Shown in pieces: positions 1-9,225 of a stretch of DNA of 64,000 nucleotides (its first letter is position 1; each line of letters opens with the position of its first letter). This stretch comes from Streptococcus dysgalactiae subsp. dysgalactiae (GTDB lineage: Bacteria; Bacillota; Bacilli; Lactobacillales; Streptococcaceae), in assembly GCF_900459225.1 (NCBI RefSeq), contig NZ_UHFH01000003.1, positions 1,580,501-1,644,500 of the forward strand. Reading direction: 5' to 3'. The position numbers and the translations under genes are program-made. Under the pieces are notes generated by a model. That model was not told the DNA's origin. It saw only the letters and a list, made by a program, of their open reading frames with translations, and ran no database searches.

Positions 1-1432
1 TATCCTTAGCATGTACAAGGCTACCAACACCATAACCAGCTCCCATCATCGCAAGATTAGAAATATCATGCGCCTTATCATAGATATTTTGGGGTGTAAC
101 TCCTAAACTATTCGCTTTTTGAGCAACCATATTTCCTGCTTGTGTGACTGCTTGTGCAGCGTCTGCTCCTACAATTAAACTTAATACCTTTTCTTTATGT
201 TTCCAAATTTGCCAAAAAATAACCCCCTGAACAACAATAGTAATAAACAACATAAATAAAATAGATTGTCCCTTAAGGTTATTGCTGCTTAACAAATGAT
301 TGTCTGTAAATCGAGACTTAATAAATGTCGCAATCAATGACTGTATATAAAAGACTATTAAAGTTAAAAAACCTGTTAGAGCTGGAAAGGAAACACCTCC
401 AAGCATTAGCTTAAGCATATTAAAAGCAATATGTTGCATTTTAGGTAAAAAGGACACCAATAAAGCCAGTGGGAATAAAAACATTAACAATATGACCACA
501 ATATCTGCTAAAAAAGCAATTAATTGAATCAATAATAAAGGTATAGCTAATATCACTGCTTCAAAAATTTTCAAAATAACATAAATAGACTTGATCCAAA
601 TATAGTCACTAACAGCTGACATCCACCTGTTTTGTTCTTCTCCTTTCAAAGCTCCGTCACCAAGTTTATTTGTATACTCTAATATTTGTTGACTTTTTGG
701 TACTACAAACTGATTTGACTTATCATATTTTCCTAGAATTTTGCTATTATCTAACTCCTCTTCTTTTCCTGATTTATTATTATGAAACTTACCATTTAAC
801 TGACCAGTATTTACAAAAAGATAAGCTGTATAAGACGTTTTCATAACATAATTATCAGCTACCGAAGCCTCATGAGAAATGATTTGCTTCTCATCTTCTG
901 GACTCACTACCGATAGATTAGTTACTGCATCACTAAAAGAACTAGCTACCGAATGAACCATATCCAACACATAGACACCGCCCGAAGTTGACTGCACCGT
1001 CCCAAAGTAACCGAACGCTAATAACATAACCGCAAACAAATGAAGTAATCGCCTTGAAAAATCACCTTTTGAAAAAATAAAAGCTAGAAAAATGGAAAAA
1101 GCGGATAAGGCAATTAAGAGATAAAGTAATGAATTCGTAAAATCTGCGGATTTAGAGAGGTTATCCCACAAAACTTTGGAACTATCAAACACAGTCTGAC
1201 GATAAGTATTATACAAGCTAAAGTTTTCAAAAAATCGTAGAATAATGGAAAAGAAACCAACAATCAAGTTAAGTAGAAAAAAGGGAAAATTAACAAAAAT
1301 ATCTGTCAAAGTTACTTGTAACCCCGTCTCAAGACCTTCTGTACTTTCCATGTAAGCCTTTAATGCAAAAATATCCACATCCTTGACTTTCTGAAAGGTA
1401 GAAGCTATTAATCCATCATCAATCTTATCCAT
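1..1432 (-). CDS. VirB6-like conjugation membrane protein (ConG/Orf15 type), partial
   Basis: The reading frame starts with ATG at 1432 behind an AGGAGAGG ribosome binding site and stays open to the window edge, so the C-terminus lies outside. The visible protein (about 477 residues) has several long hydrophobic segments. Two pairs near the N-terminus are followed by an extracellular-looking hydrophilic loop, then a dense membrane block around residues 280-420. It follows the VirB4 gene by 14 bases in the same direction, the position of ConG in ICEBs1 and Orf15 in Tn916. By family knowledge this protein would be the polytopic channel component of the type IV secretion system. The assignment rests on topology and gene order. 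The C-terminus, where some relatives carry a cell-wall hydrolase, is not visible. Confidence 0.8.
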   Translation of the reverse strand, partial: MDKIDDGLIASTFQKVKDVDIFALKAYMESTEGLETGLQVTLTDIFVNFPFFLLNLIVGFFSIILRFFENFSLYNTYRQTVFDSSKVLWDNLSKSADFTNSLLYLLIALSAFSIFLAFIFSKGDFSRRLLHLFAVMLLAFGYFGTVQSTSGGVYVLDMVHSVASSFSDAVTNLSVVSPEDEKQIISHEASVADNYVMKTSYTAYLFVNTGQLNGKFHNNKSGKEEELDNSKILGKYDKSNQFVVPKSQQILEYTNKLGDGALKGEEQNRWMSAVSDYIWIKSIYVILKIFEAVILAIPLLLIQLIAFLADIVVILLMFLFPLALLVSFLPKMQHIAFNMLKLMLGGVSFPALTGFLTLIVFYIQSLIATFIKSRFTDNHLLSSNNLKGQSILFMLFITIVVQGVIFWQIWKHKEKVLSLIVGADAAQAVTQAGNMVAQKANSLGVTPQNIYDKAHDISNLAMMGAGYGVGSLVHAKD

Positions 1433-1446
1433 TTGGCCTCTCCTTT

Positions 1447-3948
1447 CTACGAAGCGTATTTATTTTCTAAGTGGCTTGAAACAGACTGTTTCATTGGTTT
1501 TAATAAGGGATCAATATCTGGATGAATGTTATGGACAGACATCATATTGAGGTTGCCATAAACATCATAATAAAGGCATTGTCCTGAAATCATGTTATCA
1601 ATCCACTCCAGGTTCTTTTCGTTCACTTCCAAACCAACATGAGTTAAAATAGCTTCACGTTCTGATTTCTCGTAAAAAGCGAAAATAGTACCAAAACCAG
1701 TCGTATCGTCATCATTTTCGGCATCATGTACTGATTGAGACACTAACATTAAAACATTGTACTTAGAACGACCAACGCGGCGCATAGACTTGATAACAGC
1801 CTTACCTTCTGATGACTGCATCAGAATCCAAGCCTCATCAAAAATTTCAACAGTTTCCTCATTGGTTCGTTCCCCAAAGTGCTTACAAAAAGCACCTAAA
1901 GCAAACATTAAAGCGATTGAATTACTTTCATGATCAGATATATGATCTGATCCATCTTTAGGTAACGATAAGTCCGCAACTTCTAAAACTGTCACACGCT
2001 CTTCATATGATAATCCTTTAACATTACCATCCGAAAAAGCCAATTCCAAAATAGAATTCTTAATAATAGCTTTAAAATAATGTCCTACATCTACAATATC
2101 CTGATTATCTGATTGACATAATGTCTCAATGACTTGATTAAAACCAACGACTTCCTCATTTTCACGTCTTGAGATTACTTCGCTAATGGCCTCTGTCAAA
2201 GCAGTAGTTTGTACAATCTTAACTTCTGTCGCATTTCTTAACAGATAAAGCAACATATTTTTAGCAGTAGACGAGGCATCTTCTTTATCCAAGATAACGA
2301 TAGGATCTAAAACCCCATGGTTTTCCTTCATCGCACTATCCAATGTCACAAAATTAATTTGCTCAATCTGGTGTTTTCTCAGTGGAAATTGTTTCGCATA
2401 CTCGGGATCAGACACTACTTGTAAATAGTGTTGCCTTAACTCTCTCTTAGGATCAATATAAAGCACTCTAACATTTTGTTGCGCAGTATGTAAAAAAATC
2501 ATCTGTGCAAGGTAGGACTTTCCCTGACCTGTCGCACCTGTAATGATAATATGAGGATTTTTAGTTACTTTACCAGCAACATCCTCCTTATTCGCAACCG
2601 TTGCATTAAACAAAACTAAGTTCTTCGAGCCCATAATCGCTTCACCAATATTATCCCAAGCAGATAAACGATTATCGACTCGACCAATATACCAGCCAAT
2701 CCTGTTACCTGACTGGGTATTTGTAAATAACATCATTTCACTAAACCCACGACTGGTCACTAAGTGATTCCATTTACGTGTTGTCTTCTGTAAGTTTTGG
2801 CCATAAAGTAAAGCTTGAAACAAATAAGGTGTATCATGACTAGCTTCATGTACATTGACTTGCATATCTGCAAAGTAACTTAAAACAGCATGCCTACGTT
2901 GCCTTAATTGTTTGATACTAGACCCAGAAACCACCAAAAAACAACCGTATTCAATGATTTCTTCTTTATTTCCAACTTTCTTCATCAAGTCTTTTAATGA
3001 ATATGAGCCCATTAGAATATCATCTTGTTGCACTGTATTCGTGGAGTAGGCTTCTTTCATAATTTGATCATAACGTGTATTCGAGCGTCCCATTGTTCCA
3101 CTTAACTTAGTTTTATCAATAAATGCTGCTTTAAATCGTAACTCAACAGGAAAACTCATCCGTTGCACTAGTTCTCCTAAGTGGAACCCATTGAAGATAG
3201 TATTAAATTTCCCAACTGGTAGAATCGTTATAAATGAACTGCCATACGGACTTTCTAACTTTAAAAACCCTCCCGACAGAGGCTTAACTAAAGTATCTGT
3301 TACGTTCAACAATGTTCTATTGGCAATAACTTCATTTTTAGCATGTGGAATATAACGTAAGTATTGCATACGTTGATAATAAAATAAATCTTCTTCAGAT
3401 AATCTCTTAGCTTTCAGTGATGATAACAAACCATACAGCAATAATTCCTCATCTTGGTACTCTTTATACCACTCTTTATCAAGTTCCACAGTATATCCCA
3501 ACAAAGAGGCTACATTGTCTGCAATTAAATCCAATTGCTTTACCGCAAGTTCTTTCAATGTGGCACTCATTGCAGTACTACCTAGATTAACACCCACAAG
3601 CCAATCAAATTGATAAGGTATCTCAATCTCAGCTGTCAACGTGTCAACAGTGTAACTCAATGTATCTATACCTAAATCCTTAACATCATCTGCTAAGTCA
3701 CCAATAAAATCAGACATTTTTTCCTCTAAAAGGTAATCTTTTGGTACCAGTGAAATATCAAAATGCTTGTATTTAGCTAATTTTTTGATAACCTGTGCTA
3801 CCTTGTCTTTATGACTATCTTTTTTATCACTATCAGTAATAGTGATTGGCGTATTTGGAATCCGATAGTAGGCAATAACCACTTTATCTTTTCGCAAAGC
3901 TAAATTACTGTGAATGCTATTAATTGGATATTCCAACTTTTTTACCAT
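1447..3948 (-). CDS. VirB4-type conjugation ATPase (ConE/TcpF)
   Basis: An 833-residue ATPase that powers the type IV secretion machinery of the element at the cytoplasmic face. A Walker A motif GATGQGKS lies near residue 465 and a Walker B segment EIFDEAWIL near residue 700; the N-terminal half fits the VirB4/TraC-like domain. Length matches Tn916 Orf16 and ICEBs1 ConE (about 800 residues). It sits 20 bases downstream of the TcpE-like gene and just upstream of the VirB6-like gene, the ICEBs1 order conB-conC-conD-conE-conG. No frameshift or missing motif is seen, so the ATPase looks functional. Confidence 0.93.
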   Translation of the reverse strand: MVKKLEYPINSIHSNLALRKDKVVIAYYRIPNTPITITDSDKKDSHKDKVAQVIKKLAKYKHFDISLVPKDYLLEEKMSDFIGDLADDVKDLGIDTLSYTVDTLTAEIEIPYQFDWLVGVNLGSTAMSATLKELAVKQLDLIADNVASLLGYTVELDKEWYKEYQDEELLLYGLLSSLKAKRLSEEDLFYYQRMQYLRYIPHAKNEVIANRTLLNVTDTLVKPLSGGFLKLESPYGSSFITILPVGKFNTIFNGFHLGELVQRMSFPVELRFKAAFIDKTKLSGTMGRSNTRYDQIMKEAYSTNTVQQDDILMGSYSLKDLMKKVGNKEEIIEYGCFLVVSGSSIKQLRQRRHAVLSYFADMQVNVHEASHDTPYLFQALLYGQNLQKTTRKWNHLVTSRGFSEMMLFTNTQSGNRIGWYIGRVDNRLSAWDNIGEAIMGSKNLVLFNATVANKEDVAGKVTKNPHIIITGATGQGKSYLAQMIFLHTAQQNVRVLYIDPKRELRQHYLQVVSDPEYAKQFPLRKHQIEQINFVTLDSAMKENHGVLDPIVILDKEDASSTAKNMLLYLLRNATEVKIVQTTALTEAISEVISRRENEEVVGFNQVIETLCQSDNQDIVDVGHYFKAIIKNSILELAFSDGNVKGLSYEERVTVLEVADLSLPKDGSDHISDHESNSIALMFALGAFCKHFGERTNEETVEIFDEAWILMQSSEGKAVIKSMRRVGRSKYNVLMLVSQSVHDAENDDDTTGFGTIFAFYEKSEREAILTHVGLEVNEKNLEWIDNMISGQCLYYDVYGNLNMMSVHNIHPDIDPLLKPMKQSVSSHLENKYAS

Positions 3949-3968
3949 CTGATCTCCTTTCTTAATCT

Positions 3969-4379
3969 TTAAATGTTTGTTTTCTCAAATACAATTTCTT
4001 CTAGTACCTCTACTCTTTCTCCCTGATAAATAGCTTTTTTATTAAAACCATAATCTATTAAATAGACAAGATAATCCCAAAGATAAGTATGCATCTTTTT
4101 ACCTTGTGGCTCATACTCCGTATAAAATTTTGAAAGTCGATATGGGACAAACCAATACAGTAACAGAGAAATAGAATGCGTTAGCTGATTTAGCAGTTGC
4201 ATAGGAGCCGAAAAGACTGTCAACATCAATACTAAAATCAAAAAGAAAACAATAAAAAAGGAAAGCTGCATTGGTGTTGAGAAATACCACAATAACTTTC
4301 CTTTTGACGTTTTTATTTCTTGAATCCAGTAAGGGGCGTTTAGGCCCCTACTGTAATCAAAATATTTTTCTTCTTCCAT
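3969..4379 (-). CDS. TcpE/ConD-like conjugation membrane protein
   Basis: A 136-residue protein with two closely spaced hydrophobic segments (about residues 38-60 and 65-80) and a charged cytoplasmic tail. This is the pattern of the TcpE family (Tn916 Orf17, ICEBs1 ConD). Such proteins are membrane partners of the VirB4 ATPase. Its stop is 20 bases from the VirB4 start and its own start is 2 bases after the preceding gene, so it is in the same transcript. Identification is from size, topology and order rather than a recognised motif. Confidence 0.8.
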   Translation of the reverse strand: MEEEKYFDYSRGLNAPYWIQEIKTSKGKLLWYFSTPMQLSFFIVFFLILVLMLTVFSAPMQLLNQLTHSISLLLYWFVPYRLSKFYTEYEPQGKKMHTYLWDYLVYLIDYGFNKKAIYQGERVEVLEEIVFEKTNI

Positions 4380-4381
4380 TT

Positions 4382-4651
4382 TTATAAACCTGTCTCAATA
4401 CCGAACCAGCGAAGCATCCCTCCTAAAAAGGCAAGAATTTCTTGCCCTTTAAACAGAGAAACCACAATCGCATAAATTGACAGTACTGAGCCAACTTTTA
4501 GCCAATCTGCACTTTTCCAATTTTTAATCACTAAAAAAGCACAGATAACACTAATAAGATAAATCCCATCTCCCTGAAAAAATTGTTTTAGTCCTGAAAC
4601 ATTAGGGCCTCCTCCTGTTAAAACAACTTGAGCTACTTTTGATACTTTCAT
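4382..4651 (-). CDS. Small conjugation membrane protein (ConC-like)
   Basis: An 89-residue protein with two predicted membrane segments (about residues 28-44 and 52-80). In ICEBs1 a small two-helix protein, ConC, occupies the same place between ConB/TcpC and ConD/TcpE, so this is probably its counterpart. It ends 2 bases before the TcpE-like start and begins 18 bases after TcpC. There is no catalytic motif. Function within the channel is inferred only from position. Confidence 0.7.
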   Translation of the reverse strand: MKVSKVAQVVLTGGGPNVSGLKQFFQGDGIYLISVICAFLVIKNWKSADWLKVGSVLSIYAIVVSLFKGQEILAFLGGMLRWFGIETGL

Positions 4652-4669
4652 TAATTAAACCTCGCTTTT

Positions 4670-5620
4670 TTATTTAAAATAATGGTACAACTTGTCAACA
4701 TACCAACCATTATCTGACTTAATCAGATACAGCGTGAAATTCTCTGACCGTGTACCTCCTGTTACCATATCTTCAAAGGTAACCATTAATTGCACAACTT
4801 GATTTGATTTATCTTGATAATACCGAGCATTGTTAGCGTCTAAAGATTTGACTCGATAGTTTCCACCCATCAGTTCAGGATGCTTCATTAGTAACTTCAG
4901 ATCTATTTCATTACTTAAAGCATACTTATCAAAAAATACAGGTAAAAATTTTTGTATTGATAACATTTCTTGCTTCGGTAAACTCTTGGCTTGATCCACA
5001 GTTTTTCTTTCAAAACTTTTTGATTTCCCTTGGAAAAGATCCTCCGCTAAGGTATATGGAGGACTTACTATTGCCAATAATCCATTAGCCATACGAAATG
5101 GGATAGCCAACGTCATCTGATAAGATTTACTATCTACCTCATAGCCTATTCTCATTAAAGCAATATGATAATCCTCTTCTTGTTCTACACTAACCAGTCG
5201 TTGAGTCTGAAGCTTACGCTCCTTTTTAACATCATCAACAAGATTAGCTGTTGAAAAAGAATAATAATTATCTAATTCTTCTTTACGTTTTGTAGCCGTA
5301 TCATCAGAATAGTTGATGTAAGTATACACAAAATTGTTCATGTAATACTGCACTCTAGGAATGTCTAAGATTTCCTTTGTATCTTTTCCGTTTTGTTGCT
5401 TGCTTGATAAAACCGTAGCTTTTAAACTATTTACTTGATTTGACAAACCAATTGCCCTTAATGAGCCAAAAAATCCTACAATAAATAATAATCCTAAAAT
5501 TCCATAGACAATAATATTGGCTGTCTTTTGTTTTACTTCCTTTGGTTTAGGCTGCTTTCCTCCTTTTTCTTTCTTTGTATATCTCAATAGAAACTTTTTT
5601 ATTTTCACTAAATAATCCAT
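4670..5620 (-). CDS. Conjugative element protein TcpC/ConB
   Basis: A 316-residue protein with a basic N-terminus, one membrane anchor (about residues 33-55) and a long extracellular region. This fits the TcpC/ConB family, whose paired NTF2-like domains resemble VirB8. It probably assembles the conjugation channel in the cell envelope. The gene directly abuts the 159-residue gene upstream (5621) and precedes the ConC-like gene, the ICEBs1 order. In Tn916 the equivalent orf13 is late in the operon, so this element is closer to the ICEBs1/ICESt arrangement. Confidence 0.85.
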   Translation of the reverse strand: MDYLVKIKKFLLRYTKKEKGGKQPKPKEVKQKTANIIVYGILGLLFIVGFFGSLRAIGLSNQVNSLKATVLSSKQQNGKDTKEILDIPRVQYYMNNFVYTYINYSDDTATKRKEELDNYYSFSTANLVDDVKKERKLQTQRLVSVEQEEDYHIALMRIGYEVDSKSYQMTLAIPFRMANGLLAIVSPPYTLAEDLFQGKSKSFERKTVDQAKSLPKQEMLSIQKFLPVFFDKYALSNEIDLKLLMKHPELMGGNYRVKSLDANNARYYQDKSNQVVQLMVTFEDMVTGGTRSENFTLYLIKSDNGWYVDKLYHYFK

Positions 5621-6100
5621 CTAACCTCCTTCTGTTTTTAACACATAAAATCCTTTGGATGTATTTAACAATATTCCACTTTGTATGTAAGCGTTTAAAG
5701 CATTTGCCCAAGTTACTGACCGTTGCCAAAAATCAATCAATGAATCAAATGATACATTTTTCAAAACATATCCCATTGCTTCTTTTTCATCTTTTGACAA
5801 AAAAACATAAAACTTTGTCACTATGGCTGGCACTGACAAGCCTTTCTTTAACAAATATTGAACAATGTAATCATCGCCATCATAAAGACCAACAATACAT
5901 CTCTTTAAAAGGTAAACTTCCGAAAGTGACATAATCCTATCAACATTCCAATCAGAAAAACCACAAATGAAAAAGGCATCATCCTTGATACCTCTTTCTA
6001 TCATGCGATCTCTTACTTGATTTTCCGTAAACTGCATGATGTCTAACTCACATAAAAATTGACTTCTACCTTTTTCATGAGTTCTTATAATTGCAATCAT
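5621..6100 (-). CDS. Conjugative-element protein of unknown function (159 aa)
   Basis: Not recognised. The 159-residue product is soluble, with no signal peptide or membrane segment, and is acidic in its central part. It lies between the ArdA-like gene (7 bases away) and tcpC (immediately adjacent), so it belongs to the transfer operon. A distant relation to the ArdA neighbour is possible but I cannot show it. The tight spacing and intact frame argue that it is a real gene. Confidence 0.75.
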   Translation of the reverse strand: MIAIIRTHEKGRSQFLCELDIMQFTENQVRDRMIERGIKDDAFFICGFSDWNVDRIMSLSEVYLLKRCIVGLYDGDDYIVQYLLKKGLSVPAIVTKFYVFLSKDEKEAMGYVLKNVSFDSLIDFWQRSVTWANALNAYIQSGILLNTSKGFYVLKTEGG

Positions 6101-6107
6101 TATCTAC

Positions 6108-6599
6108 TTACCCTGATATTTCGACATATCCGTAGTCTGAAAAACCACCTTGGCTTTCTAAGTCAATATCTCGACCATAAGCTTCACAATCAAAATAGAG
6201 TTCCATATTTTCTTTACCAACACCTTCTGAACCTAATTCATTAAACCAGTATTCGCCTAATTCTCGTCTAGTTGTGACATCAGGCAGTAAACAACAGTCA
6301 CCAAAATTAAAATCATAATCTACAAAGTCTGAGGCAGTATAACCTGTTACCTGATGCACTGCTTGAACAAGTTCACTATCAACATTCTCTACCAGTTCAA
6401 CAAATTGATTAATCATCTCAATAGAATCATGTTCTTTTAGTAACTGACAATCCGAATCTGCAATAATATACTCTAAATCATCTTCTTCACGAAGCCCCAA
6501 AGCTAACTTAAGCTCACTCATTTCCACAGGAAAACAAACTAACGTAGCTCTACCAGTTTTTATATCTCTAACAATTGCACTAACATCCATTTTTGACAC
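6108..6599 (-). CDS. ardA: ArdA-type antirestriction protein
   Basis: A 163-residue, strongly acidic protein. Its C-terminal segment with FDCEAYGRDIDLES matches the conserved C-terminal motif (YQAYGRDLDLSG) that I recall from Tn916 Orf18, an ArdA. ArdA proteins mimic DNA and block type I restriction enzymes, protecting single-strand-derived DNA after conjugation. Location between the relaxase and the transfer channel genes is typical of this element family. The upstream gap of 43 bases contains a T-rich stretch but no clear separate promoter. Confidence 0.82.
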   Translation of the reverse strand: MSKMDVSAIVRDIKTGRATLVCFPVEMSELKLALGLREEDDLEYIIADSDCQLLKEHDSIEMINQFVELVENVDSELVQAVHQVTGYTASDFVDYDFNFGDCCLLPDVTTRRELGEYWFNELGSEGVGKENMELYFDCEAYGRDIDLESQGGFSDYGYVEISG

Positions 6600-6642
6600 T
6601 CCTTAATTAAAAAAGGAGCAAGCCATTGACTTGCTCTCACCC

Positions 6643-6915
6643 TTAATGAAATTCTTGTAGTTTATGACCAGTCGCTGACATAGACTTATGAGCCTTATTA
6701 ATCATATTATTTTGGTAGTAGTATGATTTCAAATGTTGTTGAATCATGTCGACCATATAACCTGGTAAGGTCAATTCTTCACGTTTTTTAAGTAAGCTAT
6801 TTAACTCTCCAGCTTTTTCCCATGACTGGTCATACTGATGACTAATCAGCAGTTCTGATAGCTCCTGAGTAACCACTAACAACTTTTTATCTGCTTCTGA
6901 ACGTGTATTTGACAT
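6643..6915 (-). CDS. Small conjugative-element protein of unknown function (90 aa)
   Basis: Not recognised. The 90-residue product is rich in charged residues and likely helical, without membrane segments or a signal peptide. It is expressed in the same direction as the transfer genes and sits 43 bases upstream of ardA. Genes of this size are common between relaxase and ardA in streptococcal elements, but no function is assigned. Confidence 0.65.
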   Translation of the reverse strand: MSNTRSEADKKLLVVTQELSELLISHQYDQSWEKAGELNSLLKKREELTLPGYMVDMIQQHLKSYYYQNNMINKAHKSMSATGHKLQEFH

Positions 6916-7047
6916 TTTTCTTTTCCTCTTTTTCTTTTTTTATACTCAATACCAATAAATCAACATATGATAGTTGGACACCTAATTTTCATCATTTTCC
7001 CTCATAAAAAAGAACCTCTTAAGGTTCATGAATCTAAAACTAACTGT

Positions 7048-7254
7048 TTAAGCATCTGAAATACCTAATAAATAATTTGGAGTAGTATTTAATAGTTTAG
7101 ATAGCTCAATTAGTTTTGAAAAACTTGGTTCTCACTTTCCGTTCTCCCAATTTGAATATGCTCCTCTATTAATACCAATTCTATCAGCAAGCTCTTGTTG
7201 TGTTAATTTATTAAGCTGTCGTTGTTTTCTTAAACGATCTCCAAGTTTTTCCAT
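7048..7254 (-). pseudogene. XRE-family repressor-like gene with in-frame stop
   Basis: Reading from ATG at 7254 gives a helix-turn-helix protein (TQQELADRIGINRGAYSNWE) for 40 codons. A TGA at 7132-7134 follows, after which the same frame continues with a typical Cro/CI C-terminal part (EPSFSKLIELSKLLNTTPNY) to TAA at 7048. Homologous repressors usually read WENGKREPS here, so a CGA to TGA change is the simplest explanation. It lies between the relaxase-associated gene and the transfer genes. A 40-residue truncated product is possible, but it would lack the dimerisation part. Confidence 0.75.
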
Positions 7255-7304
7255 TTACCTTACCCCTTATGATTTATAAGTTGGATTTTAAATGATCCCA
7301 AAAA

Positions 7305-7682
7305 TCAATCGACTTCTTCATCTCTAAACATTTCCTTCTTCATCAGAATTCTCTTTTCCAAATGATATTTAGCAGCTAAACGAATAACTATCTCTTTTTG
7401 CTTTTCTAAAGGCTGCATAAGCAAACCAAACTTTAAAAGTTTCCGTTTAAAATCAGCAAGTTCCCTTAACTTATCTTCGTAGTCTTTTTGAATTTCATAA
7501 ACACCAACATAACCAATCTTAATCAAATCATAAATGTCTATCTGATAATCTCTAAGCTCACCTGTTTGAATCTCAGGATAATAAAATTCACGATCAGGAA
7601 TCATTAATACCAAAGAATCAATGACCAGCTCTAAATTATTTCTCGTTGATATAAAATAATTAAATTCATTTTCTAAAAACAT
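7305..7682 (-). CDS. Conserved conjugative-element protein of unknown function (125 aa)
   Basis: Not recognised. A 125-residue, charged, probably helical protein whose start codon directly follows the relaxase stop (7683), indicating co-translation with the relaxase. It has no membrane segment or known motif. In ICESt/Tn916 relatives a small gene at this place (Orf19-like) accompanies the relaxase. A helper role in DNA processing is only a guess from position. Confidence 0.7.
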   Translation of the reverse strand: MFLENEFNYFISTRNNLELVIDSLVLMIPDREFYYPEIQTGELRDYQIDIYDLIKIGYVGVYEIQKDYEDKLRELADFKRKLLKFGLLMQPLEKQKEIVIRLAAKYHLEKRILMKKEMFRDEEVD

Positions 7683-8924
7683 CTACGCCCCCTTATCTAA
7701 ACCTAGATTATATCGAATAGTTTCTAATATTTTTTCACCTCGTTCATTCACTTCACCAGAATTAATGATCATTTGTAGATTATCCCCATCAATCATACTG
7801 TCATATTCACTAACCATAGCTAGAGAATCAGATACTTGATGAATCAACCAGCGAATAGTACGTTCAATATTATAAGATTCTGGTCTCGTGACAAATGTTA
7901 GAGGTTCAACACCTCCAAACATCATCTGCCACTTTTGATCAGCCATAAATGCACCATACTTATTTTTTCCATCATAAACTTGAATTTTACTATTAATCAA
8001 TCCTCTCGCAATTTCTCCTAATGGAATACCAGAAATAAATTCATCTACCACTGCATTCGCCTTAGATTGAGATAATCGGATTTCATACCGATTCCATATT
8101 TCAAATATTTCTAAAGATTCTTCAACAGAGATGCCCTCTAATTTAGCTAATTCATACCTTTTCTCATAAAAGTTAAAATACATTTCAGACTGTCGACTAC
8201 CAAAATATAACGAAATACCTTGACGATTCTGTTCAATTTCTTCCATATCATTAAAATTTAAAGCACCACCACCAATATAATTCCATGTTCGCAAACTTTC
8301 AAAAGCTAACTCATGATGATAATATTTGGCAATCATATCCGATAAAAGAAAGTGTTCATTTTCTCTATCCTTACCCAGATACAATTCATCAATAGCTAAG
8401 TCAAAACGTGTAACATTCATTTCATCTCGATAAGAACGTCTTAAGTAGATTAGCCAATCTAACCAAGCAAAATTTTCTTGTTCCATAAGTAATTCTAATT
8501 GTCTACATCCTTGACCAGATAGCTGTAATGTTATTTGATAGTTTCCTGTATCATGTTTATCTGCATAATCAAATATCCAAATATCTCCACGTTTCCAAAT
8601 ATGGTTATAATTCATCAACTTAGATTCAACTGATGAAAATTCTTTAAATCGACAATGTAAAAAATTCCGACAAAAAAATTCCAAATCTCTAACGCTTTTT
8701 AACGTAATCCTGACATAGTCAATTGTCACTTGTAATCTTGAACTATCATTATCAGTCAAATAACCAAAATGTGTTTTCATTTCTTGAAATTTTTCAAGAG
8801 ATAATTTTTTCTTACCAGATTCATATTGAGATAACATAGCTTGACTAATACCTATACATTTTGCAAATTCTTTCTGCTTTAAGCCTGATTTCTTCCTAAA
8901 TTTCTTTAAATACATTGGATTCAT
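7683..8924 (-). CDS. MobT/Rep_trans-family relaxase with N-terminal HTH
   Basis: A 413-residue DNA-nicking protein that starts transfer at oriT. Residues about 5-50 form an XRE-type helix-turn-helix (QKEFAKCIGISQAMLSQYES). The rest is the Rep_trans-like catalytic part, with NVTRFDLAIDEL near residue 175 and a Tyr-rich segment ISLYFGSRQSEMYFNFYEK near residue 235 holding candidate catalytic tyrosines. This architecture and length match Tn916 Orf20 and ICESt3/ICEBs1 NicK-type relaxases. The 300-base stretch just upstream contains the candidate oriT. The family is known to use the coupling protein TcpA, whose gene lies on the other side of oriT. Confidence 0.92.
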   Translation of the reverse strand: MNPMYLKKFRKKSGLKQKEFAKCIGISQAMLSQYESGKKKLSLEKFQEMKTHFGYLTDNDSSRLQVTIDYVRITLKSVRDLEFFCRNFLHCRFKEFSSVESKLMNYNHIWKRGDIWIFDYADKHDTGNYQITLQLSGQGCRQLELLMEQENFAWLDWLIYLRRSYRDEMNVTRFDLAIDELYLGKDRENEHFLLSDMIAKYYHHELAFESLRTWNYIGGGALNFNDMEEIEQNRQGISLYFGSRQSEMYFNFYEKRYELAKLEGISVEESLEIFEIWNRYEIRLSQSKANAVVDEFISGIPLGEIARGLINSKIQVYDGKNKYGAFMADQKWQMMFGGVEPLTFVTRPESYNIERTIRWLIHQVSDSLAMVSEYDSMIDGDNLQMIINSGEVNERGEKILETIRYNLGLDKGA

Positions 8925-9225
8925 CTATTTTCTCCCTAAATATTATCAATTTTTAGCTATTTTTTGATAAAATATAACCTGTTTTTGCTCGTTTTATAAC
9001 CTATTTTTGAAACTTGAAAACCCTTGATACATATGGGGTTTCGGGGGTTTTACTTCGTAGATTTTTCAAATCTTACCCCCCTATTAGAAAACGGGGGTCT
9101 TAAGAAACTAACGTCCCTTTGCAGAGCCATAGTGTGTCCGCTGGTGCGGCGTGTTCGTGTTGATCGCTTCGCTACACTACGCCTCCAGCTACACTATGGC
9201 TCTGCAAAAGGATATTATTATCCTT
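8925..9225. other. Candidate origin of transfer (oriT) region
   Basis: This 301-base non-coding gap lies between the relaxase and coupling-protein genes, where oriT sits in Tn916 and ICEBs1. It contains a GC-rich inverted repeat ACCCCC ... GGGGGT at 9075-9098 in otherwise AT-rich DNA, much like the C-run/G-run repeat at the ICEBs1 nick site. It also has the G-rich stretch GGGGTTTCGGGGG at about 9034-9046. The nick position cannot be fixed by eye. A plus-strand open frame here (9024-9245) looks accidental. Confidence 0.65.
9118..9208. repeat. 18-bp perfect inverted repeat beside oriT
   Basis: TTTGCAGAGCCATAGTGT at 9118-9135 is repeated perfectly in inverse at 9191-9208. The 55-base loop is GC-rich and contains further short complementary pieces. 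The folded strand would resemble a single-strand origin or relaxase recognition hairpin. It may form part of oriT, or act as a single-strand origin for converting transferred DNA. Confidence 0.7.
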
